A stretch of 64,000 bases of DNA from Bradyrhizobium ontarionense (GCF_021088345.1 NZ_CP088156.1:5270001-5334000); one strand, 5' to 3'. Counted from the first letter of the stretch, positions 16,947 to 30,424 are shown. The notes: a model not told the origin generated them from the sequence alone. Made by a program: numbers and translations.

Positions 16947-17774
16947 TCATTCGACCTTCAGATAGCTCGGCAGATCGCGATCGAGTTTCGCCGCGACCAG
17001 TGTCCGCAGCCGCTCGCGCAGCACGACGCTGCTCGCCGCGGCCGCGAGAGGGTCGGGGAAATCGGCATTGTCGAGCTTATTGAGCGGATCTTCCATGATC
17101 CTCATGCTCTCGGCGAGCCTGGCGCCGGTGTCAGCCGAAAACGAGCTGACCCTCTCAAAGGAGTTGCCGTCAACCAGCGTGATGTTGACATTCGCAAACA
17201 GGTGCGAGTGCCTGAGGACAGACCCGACGCCCTGATTGTAGGCGCCGATGCCCTTGAGCACCAGGTTGGTGCCGGGAATCTTGCCCTCGAACGTGGTCAC
17301 GACGAGGTAACGCGCGCAGTTCGTATTCGTGGTCACGTCGCGAACGATCGAGGTCAGGCTCTCCTTCGGATCGGGCAGGAATCGTGATTTCGGATGGTAG
17401 TACGGCTCGAACGCGTCCCTGGGATAGCCGACCCTCCGCACGGTGGGATCGCCGCCGGTTGCCGCGCGCACGCGCGCCATCACCAGGTCATCCAGTCCCC
17501 AGCCTTGGACGGTTACCTCGGTCTCTTCGATTTCGAACACGGTGATACCGAACTTATTGACCGTCAGCTGGTCTCCAAGAACGGAAATTACCCCGAGGCG
17601 ACAGGGGCCGCTTTCAGTGGCCGCAGCAGGCTTCGCGGCTGGCTTCCTGCCGGCCGGCTTCTTGGCGGCGGCCGGCGGCTTCGCGGATTGAACGGGTGTT
17701 GACGGCGCCTGGGCCGAGGCCGCGTGGGCGAAAGCAAAGGCGAGAGCGGCGAGCGTGAGGTTGCGAATCAGCAT
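16947..17774 (-). CDS. Exported protein of unknown function (paralog B)
   Basis: A 275-residue exported protein: signal peptide MLIRNLTLAALAFAFAHAAS, then a Lys/Ala/Pro repeat linker (KKPAGRKPAAKPAAA) of about 40 residues. The domain opens GPCRLGVISVLGDQLTVNKFGIT, then WGLDDLVMARVRAA, VGYPRDAFEPYY, NTNCARYLVVTT and a C-terminal RLRTLVAAKLDRDLPSY. The order and spacing match paralog A. The linker suggests a domain tethered away from the membrane or cell wall. The start is the ATG at 17774; an upstream in-frame TTG would add five residues. No enzyme motif is visible, and the function is unknown. Confidence 0.75.
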   Translation of the reverse strand: MLIRNLTLAALAFAFAHAASAQAPSTPVQSAKPPAAAKKPAGRKPAAKPAAATESGPCRLGVISVLGDQLTVNKFGITVFEIEETEVTVQGWGLDDLVMARVRAATGGDPTVRRVGYPRDAFEPYYHPKSRFLPDPKESLTSIVRDVTTNTNCARYLVVTTFEGKIPGTNLVLKGIGAYNQGVGSVLRHSHLFANVNITLVDGNSFERVSSFSADTGARLAESMRIMEDPLNKLDNADFPDPLAAAASSVVLRERLRTLVAAKLDRDLPSYLKVE

Positions 17775-17906
17775 GAGCGATACGGACAACGGTGCGGTTC
17801 GAGAACGGCGGAGCCGCCGGGAACCCGAAACCTAGTCCGCCCTGGAATGCTGACGCAATAATTTCTCGGCGACACGCGAGATCGGCCGCTCGTGCACGCG
17901 ATGCGA

Positions 17907-18377
17907 TTAATCGCCGGGCGGCCGGTCGGCCTGCTTCCAGCGATAATATTTCATCATCCGGCCATGCACCGCGTCGGCCTCCTCTTTCTCCAGCACGAAG
18001 CCTTCGCGCTCGTACCAGCGCCAAGCCTTCTCATTGCCTTCGGCGCAGCGCAGCCAGATTTCGTCGGGCAGCAGCGCGCGGGTGAAGGCGAGCAGGCGCC
18101 GGCCGAGCGAGTGCCCCTGATGGGAGGGCGCGATCATCAGCTGGTCGAGATAGAGCCTGGGCACATTGATCGCGAGCATCGCGGCGAGCCGGCCGCCGTC
18201 ATCGGCGACATAGAGGCTCCAGCCGCCGGCAACCTCGCGCGGCACGCGCTCCTTCAGGAAGACGAGCAGTTTATCACTCGGCGTCTCCAGCCCGGTCGAG
18301 CACCAGCTCTCCATCCAGAGTTGGGCGATGGCGTCGTATTCATCTGGGCGGGCGGGGCGGATGACCGGTTTGTGCAT
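17907..18377 (-). CDS. GNAT-family N-acetyltransferase
   Basis: A 156-residue GCN5-related acetyltransferase. It begins VIRPARPDEYDAIAQLWMESW, typical of the first strand and helix. The acetyl-CoA pyrophosphate loop is in LDQLMIAPSHQGHSLGRRLL, a variant of the Q/R-x-x-G-x-G/A motif with Ser-Leu before the last Gly. The C-terminal strand pair includes NEKAWRWYEREGFVLEKEEAD, the usual NXXAXXFYEXXGF block with Trp for Phe. The substrate cannot be predicted. It stands alone downstream of a degenerate repeat, on the same strand as pnp but separated from it by the pnp terminator. Confidence 0.88.
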   Translation of the reverse strand: MHKPVIRPARPDEYDAIAQLWMESWCSTGLETPSDKLLVFLKERVPREVAGGWSLYVADDGGRLAAMLAINVPRLYLDQLMIAPSHQGHSLGRRLLAFTRALLPDEIWLRCAEGNEKAWRWYEREGFVLEKEEADAVHGRMMKYYRWKQADRPPGD

Positions 18378-18428
18378 GGGCTCAGACCTGAATCGAGTTG
18401 CGGCGAGGACCTGACCTCTCGATCAGAC

Positions 18429-18503
18429 GTCATTGCGAGGACGCCCCGAAGCAATGCGGAATGCGTCGCTCGGTCCTGGATTGCTTCTGGCACTCGCAGC
18501 GAC
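18429..18503. repeat. Degenerate intergenic palindromic repeat
   Basis: The stretch starts GTCATTGCGAGGAC and ends with CACTCGCAGCGAC in inverted sense; inside it GAAGCAAT at 18448-18455 faces ATTGCTTC at 18480-18487. This is the layout of a dispersed intergenic repeat I recall from Bradyrhizobium and relatives (GTCATTGCGAG...GAAGCAAT...ATTGCTTC...CTCGCAATGAC), here with several mismatches. Confidence 0.5.
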
Positions 18504-18530
18504 AACGCCGCGCCGGTCAAATGGACAACA

Positions 18531-18555
18531 AAAAAGGGCGGCTTGAAAGCCGCCC
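18531..18555 (-). terminator. Rho-independent terminator of pnp
   Basis: Stem GGGCGGCTT at 18536-18544 against AAGCCGCCC at 18547-18555. On the minus strand it is followed by a T-run at 18535-18530. It begins 29 nt after the pnp stop and so marks the end of the rimP-to-pnp transcription unit. Confidence 0.9.
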
Positions 18556-18583
18556 TCTGCTGATGTGACGAGTGGTCGCTGGG

Positions 18584-20746
<2,163 letters not shown>

Positions 20747-21101
20747 TGGTATCTTCTTTCATGAGATGATCGAAGGAAGACCCCCAGAAACAAAAAAACC
20801 ATGCGCAAGATGGCAGGACGCTGGATTGCGATCAGCGCCCTGCGATCCTGCCATGGTTTTCTTATTTCGGATGGCGTCCATCCTTCTCGTCGTACGGGCT
20901 CTTGCCCGTGACGCCCAGCGGCCGGATTGCTGCTGAGGCGTACTGCACAGTCTGGGCGAGATCGGCCGAAAAGCGTATCCGCTTCTTTCCGGATTCCTGC
21001 CAGACTATATGATCACGGACCCGCGAACGCCGCGCGGCGGCATTCTCGGGACCCTGTCGATAACGCGCGCCAAATCGCGCGCGCTCATTCCGATCAAAAG
21101 C
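20747..21101 (-). other. rpsO-pnp intergenic leader
   Basis: About 355 bp between rpsO and pnp, with no gene. Just past rpsO a GCGCGC/GCGCGC hairpin without a T-run could end or protect the rpsO message. The main feature is the long hairpin at 20792-20862. A TATAGT at about 21005-21010 on the minus strand might be a pnp -10 box but lacks a good -35. Confidence 0.5.
20792..20862 (-). terminator. Long hairpin with T-run in the pnp leader (attenuator or RNase III site)
   Basis: Read on the minus strand, AAAACCATG pairs with CATGGTTTT at the base. Inside, GCAGGA-t-CGC pairs with GCGTCCTGC around a roughly 20-nt apical loop that can itself fold. A 9-nt bulge lies on the 3' side, and a run of seven T follows immediately (20798-20792). 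The base is about 45 nt upstream of the pnp ATG. It could be a terminator after rpsO that is partly read through, or the target for PNPase/RNase III autoregulation known for the E. coli pnp leader. Confidence 0.7.
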
Positions 21102-21371
21102 TCAACGGCGAATGTTGTGCTTCTCGAGCAGCGCCTTGTAGCGCGCCTCGTCGTTCTTCTTCAGATAGTCGAGCAGCGAACGGCGGGTCGAGACCAGCTT
21201 CAGGAGGCCGCGGCGGGAGTGGTTGTCCTTGCCGTGGGTCTTGAAATGGCCGGTCAGGTTGTTGATGCGTTCCGACAGGATCGCAACCTGGACCTCGGGA
21301 GAGCCGGTGTCGCCGGCCTTGGTCGCACTTGCCTTGATGATTTCCGCTTTGCGCTCTGCGGTAACCGACAT
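21102..21371 (-). CDS. rpsO: Ribosomal protein S15
   Basis: An 89-residue small-subunit protein that binds the central domain of 16S rRNA early in 30S assembly. It starts [26 protein letters not shown] in outline and contains the conserved [27 protein letters not shown] and RRSLLDYL blocks; the length is exact for the family. The gene starts 2 nt after the truB stop, so translation is very probably coupled. S15 in E. coli represses its own translation through its leader; here the lack of a separate leader makes that route less obvious. Confidence 0.98.
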   Translation of the reverse strand: MSVTAERKAEIIKASATKAGDTGSPEVQVAILSERINNLTGHFKTHGKDNHSRRGLLKLVSTRRSLLDYLKKNDEARYKALLEKHNIRR

Positions 21372-21373
21372 CG

Positions 21374-22483
21374 TCAGTCTCTTTCGTTGCGACCGGAGCT
21401 GGCAGTCAGTCCGGTCAGGTTGAACACGCGCTTGGGGATGAGTTCGCCATTGCCAATTTCGGCAAGCGCCAGAAGGCGGCCTGCGACCGTGACATAGACT
21501 GTGCCGCTACTTTGGGGCGCATCCCGTCCGCGCAACAAAACGGCCTGGCCCCGATGGAGCCTTGCCGCATCAGCCCGTGTGACGGCCAGTGCCGGGATGT
21601 CGTCCAGCGCGGTCTCAACGGGCAAAAGTGCGTCGGCGAGGCTACCCTCGCCGGACGCGGCTCTATTGCACAAAGCCTCCAATTGTTCCAGCGGAATCAT
21701 GTCGTTCTCGGTAAACGGACCCACCAGGGTCCGCCGGAGCGCGCTGATATGGCCGTAACAGCCGAGGATTCGGCCCATGTCACGGGCGAGCGCCCGCACA
21801 TAGGTTCCCTTGCCGCATTCGGCCTCGAAGACCGAATGCGACGGATCCGGCTGGTCGACGAGGGTCAGCTCGTGGATTTCGACCGGCCGGGGTGCCAGTT
21901 CGACGACCTCGCCGTCGCGGGCGAGGTCGTAGGCGCGCTCGCCCTGGATCTTGATCGCGGAATAGCGCGGCGGAGTCTGCTCGATCCGGCCGGTAAATTG
22001 CGGCAGCAGGGCGCGAATCGCCTCGACGTCCGGCCGCTGCGTGCTGGTCTCGACGACACGACCCTCGGTGTCGTCGGTATCGCGCTCCTCGCCCCAGCAC
22101 ACCGTGAAACGGTAGCGCTTGCGGCCGTCCATCACGAACGGAACGGTCTTGGTGGCTTCGCCGAGCGCAATGGGAAGACCGCCCGACGCGAGCGGATCGA
22201 GCGTGCCGGCGTGGCCGGCGCGCTTGGCCTGGAACAGGCGCTTGGCGACCGCGACGGCCTGCGTCGAGGTCATGCCGATCGGCTTGTCGAGCACGACCCA
22301 GCCATGGATGTCGCGACGATCGCGGCGCGGCTGGTTGCCCTGACCGTTTCCTTGGCGCTGCTTGTTGTTGCGCGGATCGTTGTTGTCGCGCGGCGGGCGG
22401 GCGTCGGCAGAGTGGATCGTCTTGACGGCGGTCGTTTCGGCGCTCAGCGCATCGACAGTGCCGGTTTCGGGGGGGATGGTCAT
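21374..22483 (-). CDS. truB: tRNA pseudouridine(55) synthase TruB
   Basis: A 369-residue pseudouridine synthase acting on U55 of the T-loop in tRNAs. The catalytic Asp is in [11 protein letters not shown] near residue 96. [15 protein letters not shown] opens the core, and [16 protein letters not shown] and RALARDMG are further family blocks. A C-terminal PUA-like region follows. The first 58 residues are a family-atypical low-complexity extension, rich in Asn, Gln, Arg and Asp, after an acidic start. The ATG at 22483 overlaps the rbfA stop as TGATG, so the start is well supported. It is part of the infB-rbfA-truB-rpsO run. Confidence 0.96.
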   Translation of the reverse strand: MTIPPETGTVDALSAETTAVKTIHSADARPPRDNNDPRNNKQRQGNGQGNQPRRDRRDIHGWVVLDKPIGMTSTQAVAVAKRLFQAKRAGHAGTLDPLASGGLPIALGEATKTVPFVMDGRKRYRFTVCWGEERDTDDTEGRVVETSTQRPDVEAIRALLPQFTGRIEQTPPRYSAIKIQGERAYDLARDGEVVELAPRPVEIHELTLVDQPDPSHSVFEAECGKGTYVRALARDMGRILGCYGHISALRRTLVGPFTENDMIPLEQLEALCNRAASGEGSLADALLPVETALDDIPALAVTRADAARLHRGQAVLLRGRDAPQSSGTVYVTVAGRLLALAEIGNGELIPKRVFNLTGLTASSGRNERD

Positions 22484-22899
22484 CAGCTCTCTTCCGAATC
22501 CGAATTGAGGTCTCTCTGCACCGCGGGTGTTCGCAGTAATTTCTCGATCCGTTCCGCTTCGTCGAATCGCTCGTCGACGCGGAAGCGGATGTCAGGTGCA
22601 AATTTCAGGTTAACGCGCCGCGCGATGTCGCCGCGCAGGAACTTCTTGTTGCGCTCCAGCGCAGTGAGCACCACGTCCGTGTCCTGTCCGCCGAGCGGCA
22701 TGATGTAGATGGTGGCGAGCTTCAGGTCGGGCGACATGCGGACTTCGGGCACCGTAATGATGTGTCCCTCCAGGTCCGGATCATGCACGCTACCTTGGCT
22801 GAGAATGTCGGCGACAGCGTGACGCACGGTCTCGGCCACGCGCAGCTGGCGCTGCGAACCGCCGGAAGCCGAGCTTCCCCTCTGGTGATGGCGAGGCAT
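22483..22899 (-). CDS. rbfA: Ribosome-binding factor A
   Basis: A 138-residue 30S maturation factor with a KH-type fold that binds near helix 1 of 16S rRNA. It begins [20 protein letters not shown], then [33 protein letters not shown] and [21 protein letters not shown], the family's conserved blocks. I chose the ATG at 22899, which matches the usual alphaproteobacterial start; an in-frame ATG at 22953 and a longer frame exist. The end overlaps truB by one base. It lies 162 bp downstream of infB, the widest gap of this part of the operon apart from rpsO-pnp. Confidence 0.95.
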   Translation of the reverse strand: MPRHHQRGSSASGGSQRQLRVAETVRHAVADILSQGSVHDPDLEGHIITVPEVRMSPDLKLATIYIMPLGGQDTDVVLTALERNKKFLRGDIARRVNLKFAPDIRFRVDERFDEAERIEKLLRTPAVQRDLNSDSEES

Positions 22900-23061
22900 T
22901 GTTTCAAAATCCAATGGGTCACCACCCGGCGTGGCACGGGTGATGGAGGTCATTCTGGTTGAGTTCGACGACGCTTCGATTCGTTCAAATGAGGCTTGCG
23001 AGACCCGTCCGTGGACGGGCTCGCAGCTCAATCAAAAGACAGCGCTCTGTAGGATTCGGAC

Positions 23062-25818
<2,757 letters not shown>

Positions 25819-25882
25819 TCAGTCGTCCTAATCTCGTTACAGCGTGCGGGCTACCGCACCGTCCCATTCGTGCAATCGTCAG

Positions 25883-26596
25883 CTATGTCGTCGAAGTCGA
25901 AGCAGATTTCGTGGCCGCGGTTCCGGCAATCTTGTCAGCGTCGGCCGACCGGTATCGGACCAGTGTCTGGCTGCGCGACAGGAATGTCCTGCTCGCCGGG
26001 CCCGCGAGCACGGCAGCATGTATCACATTTGAGCGCCCAAGTGCCAAATCCAATTCTGCCGAAGTGAGACAGCAGATGATCGGAAATGTCGGGGCTGGTC
26101 CCTGATCCCCGTCATTTGGCCGCACCAGCGCGTCGAGCTTGCGGATGCCGTCGGCCGCGCCGTCTGAAGCATGGATGAGGGCGGCCAACGTGGTCCGGGA
26201 TTGGCGCTGCGACAGCGCCGCTTCCACCTTGGAGAATCCGGACACGACCTGGCCGGCCTTGGCGGCGATTCCCAGCGCCTCGATCGCGCTGCGAGCCAGC
26301 AGGGCCTCCAGATCGTCGGCAAGTGTCGGATGGACGCGAACGTTCGCCTTGAAGCCACGGCTGAAATGGTGACGCCGCACCGCTTCTGCAACCGCCTGGC
26401 GTGAGGCCGAAATCCACAATCCCCGGCCCGGCAGCTTGCGCTTGATGTCGGGCACGACCTCGCCCGACGGGCCGACGACGAAGCGGATCAGCTCGCCGAT
26501 CGGCCGCACCTCGCGGCTGACCGCGCACATGCGCATGGTCGCGGACTTCTCGGTCCGCGGTCCATTGTCGAGCTCGGGGTCGGCCAAAGCGAGCAT
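25883..26596 (-). CDS. YlxR-family RNA-binding protein fused to an L7Ae/YlxQ-like domain
   Basis: A 237-residue protein. Residues about 18-95 are a YlxR (DUF448) domain: RMCAVSREVRPIGELIRFV, PDIKRKLPGRGLWISA with the basic GRG loop, and the Arg/Lys/His-rich end. From about residue 105 an L7Ae/YlxQ-like fold follows (ALLARSAIEALGIAAKAGQVVSG). In Gram-positive bacteria these two are separate genes, ylxR and ylxQ, between nusA and infB; here they are one reading frame, an arrangement common in alphaproteobacteria. The order nusA-ylxR-infB is kept. A role in RNA binding around transcription or ribosome assembly is likely; YlxR has also been tied to RNase P and global regulation elsewhere. Confidence 0.9.
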   Translation of the reverse strand: MLALADPELDNGPRTEKSATMRMCAVSREVRPIGELIRFVVGPSGEVVPDIKRKLPGRGLWISASRQAVAEAVRRHHFSRGFKANVRVHPTLADDLEALLARSAIEALGIAAKAGQVVSGFSKVEAALSQRQSRTTLAALIHASDGAADGIRKLDALVRPNDGDQGPAPTFPIICCLTSAELDLALGRSNVIHAAVLAGPASRTFLSRSQTLVRYRSADADKIAGTAATKSASTSTT

Positions 26597-26675
26597 GCGG
26601 TGATGCAGCTCCTCATCTCAAGCTTGTGGTGTCATGGCGGGGGTCATTGCGGCGTCCAGGGTTCGAAACATCGGG

Positions 26676-28295
26676 TCAGGCCGGCTGTCCTTCGGCTTCG
26701 TCCTCGGCGTCGGCTTCGACCTCCGGCTTGGCGATATCGGCTTCGCTGATCCAACCCGCCTTGACGCGGGCCTGCATCACCATCGCCTCGGCATCGTCGC
26801 GGGACACCTCGAGTCCGTCGAGAATGCCCGGAAATTTGGTGGACTCGCCGCCCTCCTTGCGCTCGGTCCAGCCGACCAGATCGTCGGTGGCGCAGCCGGC
26901 GAGATCGTCGACGGTCTTGATGTCGTTCTCGCCGAACTTGACCAGCATCTTGGTGGTCACGCCGGGCACGGCCTTCACCGCGTCTTCGACGCCGAGCTCC
27001 TTGCGCTTGGCCTCGAGCTCGGCCTCCTGCTGCTCCAGGAATTCCTGGGCGCGGGTCTGCAGCTCGGTCGCGGTTTCCTCGTCGAAGCCCTCGATGCCGG
27101 CGAGATCCTTGAGATCGACCATCGCGAGTTCCTCGACCGAGGTGAAGCCTTCCGAGGCCAGCAATTGGCCGACCACTTCGTCGACGTTCAGCGATTCCAT
27201 GAAGACGCGGGTGGAGTTCTCGAAATCGGCCTGGCGGCGCTCCGATTCCTCCTGCTCGGTCAGGATGTCGATGTCCCAGCCGGTCAGCTGCGAGGCGAGG
27301 CGGACGTTCTGGCCGCGGCGGCCGATCGCCAGCGACAGCTGGTTGTTGGTGTCGGGCACCACGACCTCGATCCGCTCGCGGTCCTCGTCGATGACGACCT
27401 TGGCGACTTCGGCCGGCGCGAGCGCGTTGACCACGAAGGTCGCGATGTCAGGCGACCAGGGAATGATGTCGATCTTCTCGCCCTGCAGCTCGTTCACCAC
27501 GGCCTGCACGCGCGAGCCGCGCATGCCGACGCAGGCGCCGACCGGATCGACCGAGGAGTCGCGCGACACGACGCCGATCTTGGCGCGCGAGCCGGGGTCG
27601 CGGGCCACCGCCTTGATCTCGACGATGCCGTCATAGATTTCCGGCACTTCCTGCGCGAACAGCTTGGCCATGAACTGCGGATGGGTGCGCGACAGGAAGA
27701 TCTGCGGGCCGCGGGTCTCGCGGCGGACGTCGAACACATAGGCGCGGACGCGGTCGCCGTTGCGGAACACCTCGCGCGGCAGCATCTCATCGCGGCGGAT
27801 GATGGCCTCGCCGCGGCCGAGATCGAGGATGACGCTGCCATATTCGACACGCTTGACGACGCCGTTGACGATGTCGCCGATGCGGTCCTTGAATTCCTGG
27901 TACTGACGGTCGCGCTCGGCCTCGCGCACCTTCTGCACGATGACCTGCTTGGCCGACTGCGCAGCGATGCGGCCGTATTCCAGCGGCGGCAGCGTATCGG
28001 CGATGGTGTCGCCGATCTGCGCGCCCGGATTGGCGCGGCGGGCGTCCTCCAGCGAGATCTGGTTGGACGGGTTCTCGACCTTCTCGACCACCAGCATGTG
28101 GCGCGACAGCCGCAGCTCGCCCTTCTTGGGATCGATCTCGGCATGCACGTCGGTCTCGCTGCCGTAGCGGGCGCGGGCGGCCTTGGCGATCGCGTCTTCC
28201 ATGGCCGCGATCACGATGCCGCGGTCGATCGACTTCTCGCGCGCAACGGCGTCGGCGATCTGCAGCAGTTCCAGCCTGTTGGCGCTGACGGCCAT
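26676..28295 (-). CDS. nusA: Transcription termination/antitermination factor NusA
   Basis: A 539-residue RNA polymerase-binding factor for pausing, termination and antitermination. The N-terminal domain starts MAVSANRLELLQIADAVAREK. It is followed by S1 (GDIVNGVVKRVEYGSVILDLG), KH1 (VSRDSSVDPVGACVGMRGSRVQ), KH2 (LSLAIGRRGQNVRLASQLTGW) and two C-terminal acidic HhH repeats (EGFTSVEELAMVDLKDLAGIEGFDEE as the first in outline, then VDDLAGCATDDLVGWTE). The tail is acidic. It lies 13 bp after rimP. In E. coli NusA feeds back on its own operon, which makes the hairpin in the leader upstream of rimP notable. Confidence 0.98.
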   Translation of the reverse strand: MAVSANRLELLQIADAVAREKSIDRGIVIAAMEDAIAKAARARYGSETDVHAEIDPKKGELRLSRHMLVVEKVENPSNQISLEDARRANPGAQIGDTIADTLPPLEYGRIAAQSAKQVIVQKVREAERDRQYQEFKDRIGDIVNGVVKRVEYGSVILDLGRGEAIIRRDEMLPREVFRNGDRVRAYVFDVRRETRGPQIFLSRTHPQFMAKLFAQEVPEIYDGIVEIKAVARDPGSRAKIGVVSRDSSVDPVGACVGMRGSRVQAVVNELQGEKIDIIPWSPDIATFVVNALAPAEVAKVVIDEDRERIEVVVPDTNNQLSLAIGRRGQNVRLASQLTGWDIDILTEQEESERRQADFENSTRVFMESLNVDEVVGQLLASEGFTSVEELAMVDLKDLAGIEGFDEETATELQTRAQEFLEQQEAELEAKRKELGVEDAVKAVPGVTTKMLVKFGENDIKTVDDLAGCATDDLVGWTERKEGGESTKFPGILDGLEVSRDDAEAMVMQARVKAGWISEADIAKPEVEADAEDEAEGQPA

Positions 28296-28308
28296 GGTTC
28301 AGTCTCCT

Positions 28309-29079
28309 CTAATCAGGATCGATCTCGCCTCTGCGCACGCGATCGGCGGCGAGGCGATGTTTCTTGGTATTGGTCGGCAGCGGCTTCTTGGCCGGCTGCT
28401 TGTCTTTCGGCTTTTCTTTGAGCTTGGCCGGCTTGGCCTGGGCCGCCGGCTTGGCGTGCGGCGCCAGCGGCGGCGCCAGCCCGAGGTCGCGCTTCTTCTC
28501 GCGCTCGGCCGCCTTGCCGCGGCGCATGGATTCGGCGATCAGCTCGTCGGTCAGCACCAGCTTGGCGTCGCCGATGTCGGCCATCGGCAGCACGACATCA
28601 GGCTCCTGGTCCTTTGCCACGTCATCGCGGCTGATCCGCACGCCGTCGCCTTCGACGCCTTTGATGATGCCGCGGAAGCGTTTGCGGTTCTGATACGCCA
28701 CCGCCATCTCGATCTTCACCAGATGACCGGCGTGGCGGAGGAAATCGGAGCGGCGGACCAGCGGCCTGTCGATGCCCGGCGACGAGATCTCGAGCCGGTA
28801 GGCGCGTTCGATCGGGTCGGCGATGTCGAGCACCGGGGATAGCGCCCGCGACACGGCCTCGCAATCCTCGATCTGCATCGATCCGTCGGGGCGTTCCGCC
28901 ATGACCTGAACCGTGCAGCCGGCCTCGCCCGAGATGCGGATCCGCACCAGGCGGTAACCCATTCCCTGCAGCACCGGGTCGGCCACCGCCGCGACGCGCG
29001 CCGCCGCGCCCGGCTCGATGACGAGACGGGGCTCGGTCAGGAGGTCGGTGTCGGCGGTTGCGAACGTAGGTTCCGTCAT
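28309..29079 (-). CDS. rimP: Ribosome maturation factor RimP
   Basis: A 256-residue 30S maturation factor. The core has [39 protein letters not shown] and [20 protein letters not shown], all conserved, followed by the C-terminal SH3-like domain. A Lys/Pro/Ala-rich tail of about 65 residues ([18 protein letters not shown]) extends beyond the usual family end, as in other Bradyrhizobiaceae. I placed the start at the ATG at 29079; no strong ribosome site is visible, but an earlier start would run through the leader hairpin. It is first in the rimP-nusA-ylxR-infB-rbfA-truB-rpsO-pnp unit. Confidence 0.94.
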   Translation of the reverse strand: MTEPTFATADTDLLTEPRLVIEPGAAARVAAVADPVLQGMGYRLVRIRISGEAGCTVQVMAERPDGSMQIEDCEAVSRALSPVLDIADPIERAYRLEISSPGIDRPLVRRSDFLRHAGHLVKIEMAVAYQNRKRFRGIIKGVEGDGVRISRDDVAKDQEPDVVLPMADIGDAKLVLTDELIAESMRRGKAAEREKKRDLGLAPPLAPHAKPAAQAKPAKLKEKPKDKQPAKKPLPTNTKKHRLAADRVRRGEIDPD

Positions 29080-29174
29080 CGAGGCGTCGATCGCGTCTTG
29101 CTTGCTTTGGGTCGTTCGGCTCGTCCGATCGCGTTCCGGACCGTTCGCGCCCTTGGCGGAGCGATCCGGGTAAC

Positions 29175-29204
29175 AAAAAAGAGCGGGTCCGGAAGGGCCC
29201 ACTC
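29175..29204 (-). terminator. Terminator-like hairpin in the rimP-nusA operon leader (attenuator)
   Basis: On the minus strand GAGTGGGCCC pairs with GGACCCGCTC (one G-T wobble, one mismatch) around the loop TTCC, and six T follow directly. It lies about 35-60 nt after the predicted transcription start and about 95 nt before rimP. It may stop transcripts early under some conditions, or make a short leader RNA. Confidence 0.75.
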
Positions 29205-29244
29205 TCACTACGCGATCGTATATGAGATGATTTCTGATGGCGCT

Positions 29245-29273
29245 CATATAGCGGCTTTGCGGCCTGACGGCAA
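29245..29273 (-). promoter_or_regulatory. Predicted sigma-70-type promoter of the rimP-nusA-infB operon
   Basis: Read on the minus strand: -35 box TTGCCG (29273-29268), a spacer of exactly 17 nt, and -10 box TATATG (29250-29245). Transcription would start near 29238, giving a leader of about 160 nt that contains the hairpin at 29175-29204. The match is by eye to the housekeeping consensus. Confidence 0.6.
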
Positions 29274-29279
29274 GGGTCG

Positions 29280-29689
29280 TAACGGCCGAAACGGGGGCGG
29301 AACCTGAAATTCACCGCAAGCCCGGCGGTCTATTTGTTCTCGCTTCCTTCCCGCTGGACGGCGCGTCGCCTAACCCTTCATTCACCAAGATCGCTTAAAC
29401 TTGAATGAGGATGCGTCCGTCCGCCGAAGCGATAAGCTTTCGTTCGGGCGCAGGGAGGTATGTGGCGTTGTGCACCGAGCAAGTATCATGACCGTCGCCA
29501 CCTGCTGATCGATCTGGCCGAACGTTCGTCGTGCCTCGTCAAGGCGTCCCGCGCGGTGGATTGCCCGCTCGCGCGCGACGAATGCCCGACGCGATCCGCG
29601 TGAACTACGCGCCCCTGCCGCCGTCGCCAGCCGAACGCGTCGTCGCCTTCCGGGAGATGCGGCACTGACAACTCGACATTGGCGTCGCG
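29280..29689. other. Intergenic region between the operon promoter and trmB
   Basis: About 410 bp with no gene I can defend. A plus-strand open frame of 47 codons at 29460-29603 (begins MWRCAPSK, four Cys, GC-rich third positions) follows GGGAGG, but only one base separates that site from the ATG, so translation is doubtful. No terminator of the convergent type is evident after trmB here. Confidence 0.4.
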
Positions 29690-30424
29690 TCAGCGCCGCC
29701 GGAAGATCAGGTAGTTCGCGACGCGGCCTTCGCGCGTGGCCTTCCGGCCGTAGCGTGTCATCGTGTAGCCCGCCCAGGGGAGGCGCCAGTCATCAGCGCG
29801 CTCGGCCGTCCAGGCAAATTCTGGTGCGCGCAACAGATGCCACAAGGTCCAGGCGCAATAGTCGGCGATGTCGCTGACGAAGCGGAATTCGCCATCTGGC
29901 TTGAGGACGCGCGCCATCGCGGCGATGGTCGCATCCTGCACGAAGCGCCGTTTCCAATGGCGCCGCTTCGGCCAGGGATCGGGATGGATCAGGTCGATAC
30001 GCTGCAGCGATTGCGGCGGCAGCCAGGCGAGGAGCTCGGCGGCGTCGCCGGCGAACAGCTTGATGTTGCCGATATTGTCGGCCTCGATCGCAGCCAGGAT
30101 CTTGGCCATGCCGTTGACATAAGGCTCGCAGCCGATGAAGCCCGTCGTCGGAAACGCCTTCGCTTCAGCAGCCAGATGTTCGCCGCCGCCGAACCCGATC
30201 TCGAGCCGCAGCGTGTCGATCGAGGGATCGAACAACCCGGGAAGCGTGGCCTCTGCAGGACAAGAGAGATCGAGCGCGAGGTGCGGCAGCAGATGCTCGA
30301 CCAGATCGGCCTGATGGGCCCGCAGCTTGTGTCCCTTGCGCCTGCCAAAGAACGAGCCCTGACGATGCTGAGCCTCGGTGTCGGTGGGATCGTCGTCGAC
30401 GGGCATGGTGATCGAGGCGCTCAT
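29690..30424 (-). CDS. trmB: tRNA (guanine-N7-)-methyltransferase TrmB
   Basis: A 244-residue SAM-dependent enzyme making m7G46 in tRNA. It has the SAM motif LEIGFGGGEHLAAEA near residues 74-88, the invariant DLIHPDPWPKRRHWKRRF with the Asp that acts on the guanine, and a C-terminal TRYGRKATREGR. The first 30 residues include GSFFGRRKGHKLR, typical of the family. The ATG overlaps the stop of the upstream M20 peptidase by 4 nt (ATGA), so the start is firm and the two are co-translated. There is no functional link that I can see between peptidase and methyltransferase. Confidence 0.96.
   Translation of the reverse strand: MSASITMPVDDDPTDTEAQHRQGSFFGRRKGHKLRAHQADLVEHLLPHLALDLSCPAEATLPGLFDPSIDTLRLEIGFGGGEHLAAEAKAFPTTGFIGCEPYVNGMAKILAAIEADNIGNIKLFAGDAAELLAWLPPQSLQRIDLIHPDPWPKRRHWKRRFVQDATIAAMARVLKPDGEFRFVSDIADYCAWTLWHLLRAPEFAWTAERADDWRLPWAGYTMTRYGRKATREGRVANYLIFRRR

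Noticed and set aside
26634..28421. A 595-codon open frame antisense to nusA
   Set aside because: Antisense shadow of NusA, with the same His/Asp/Arg-rich pseudo-protein composition.
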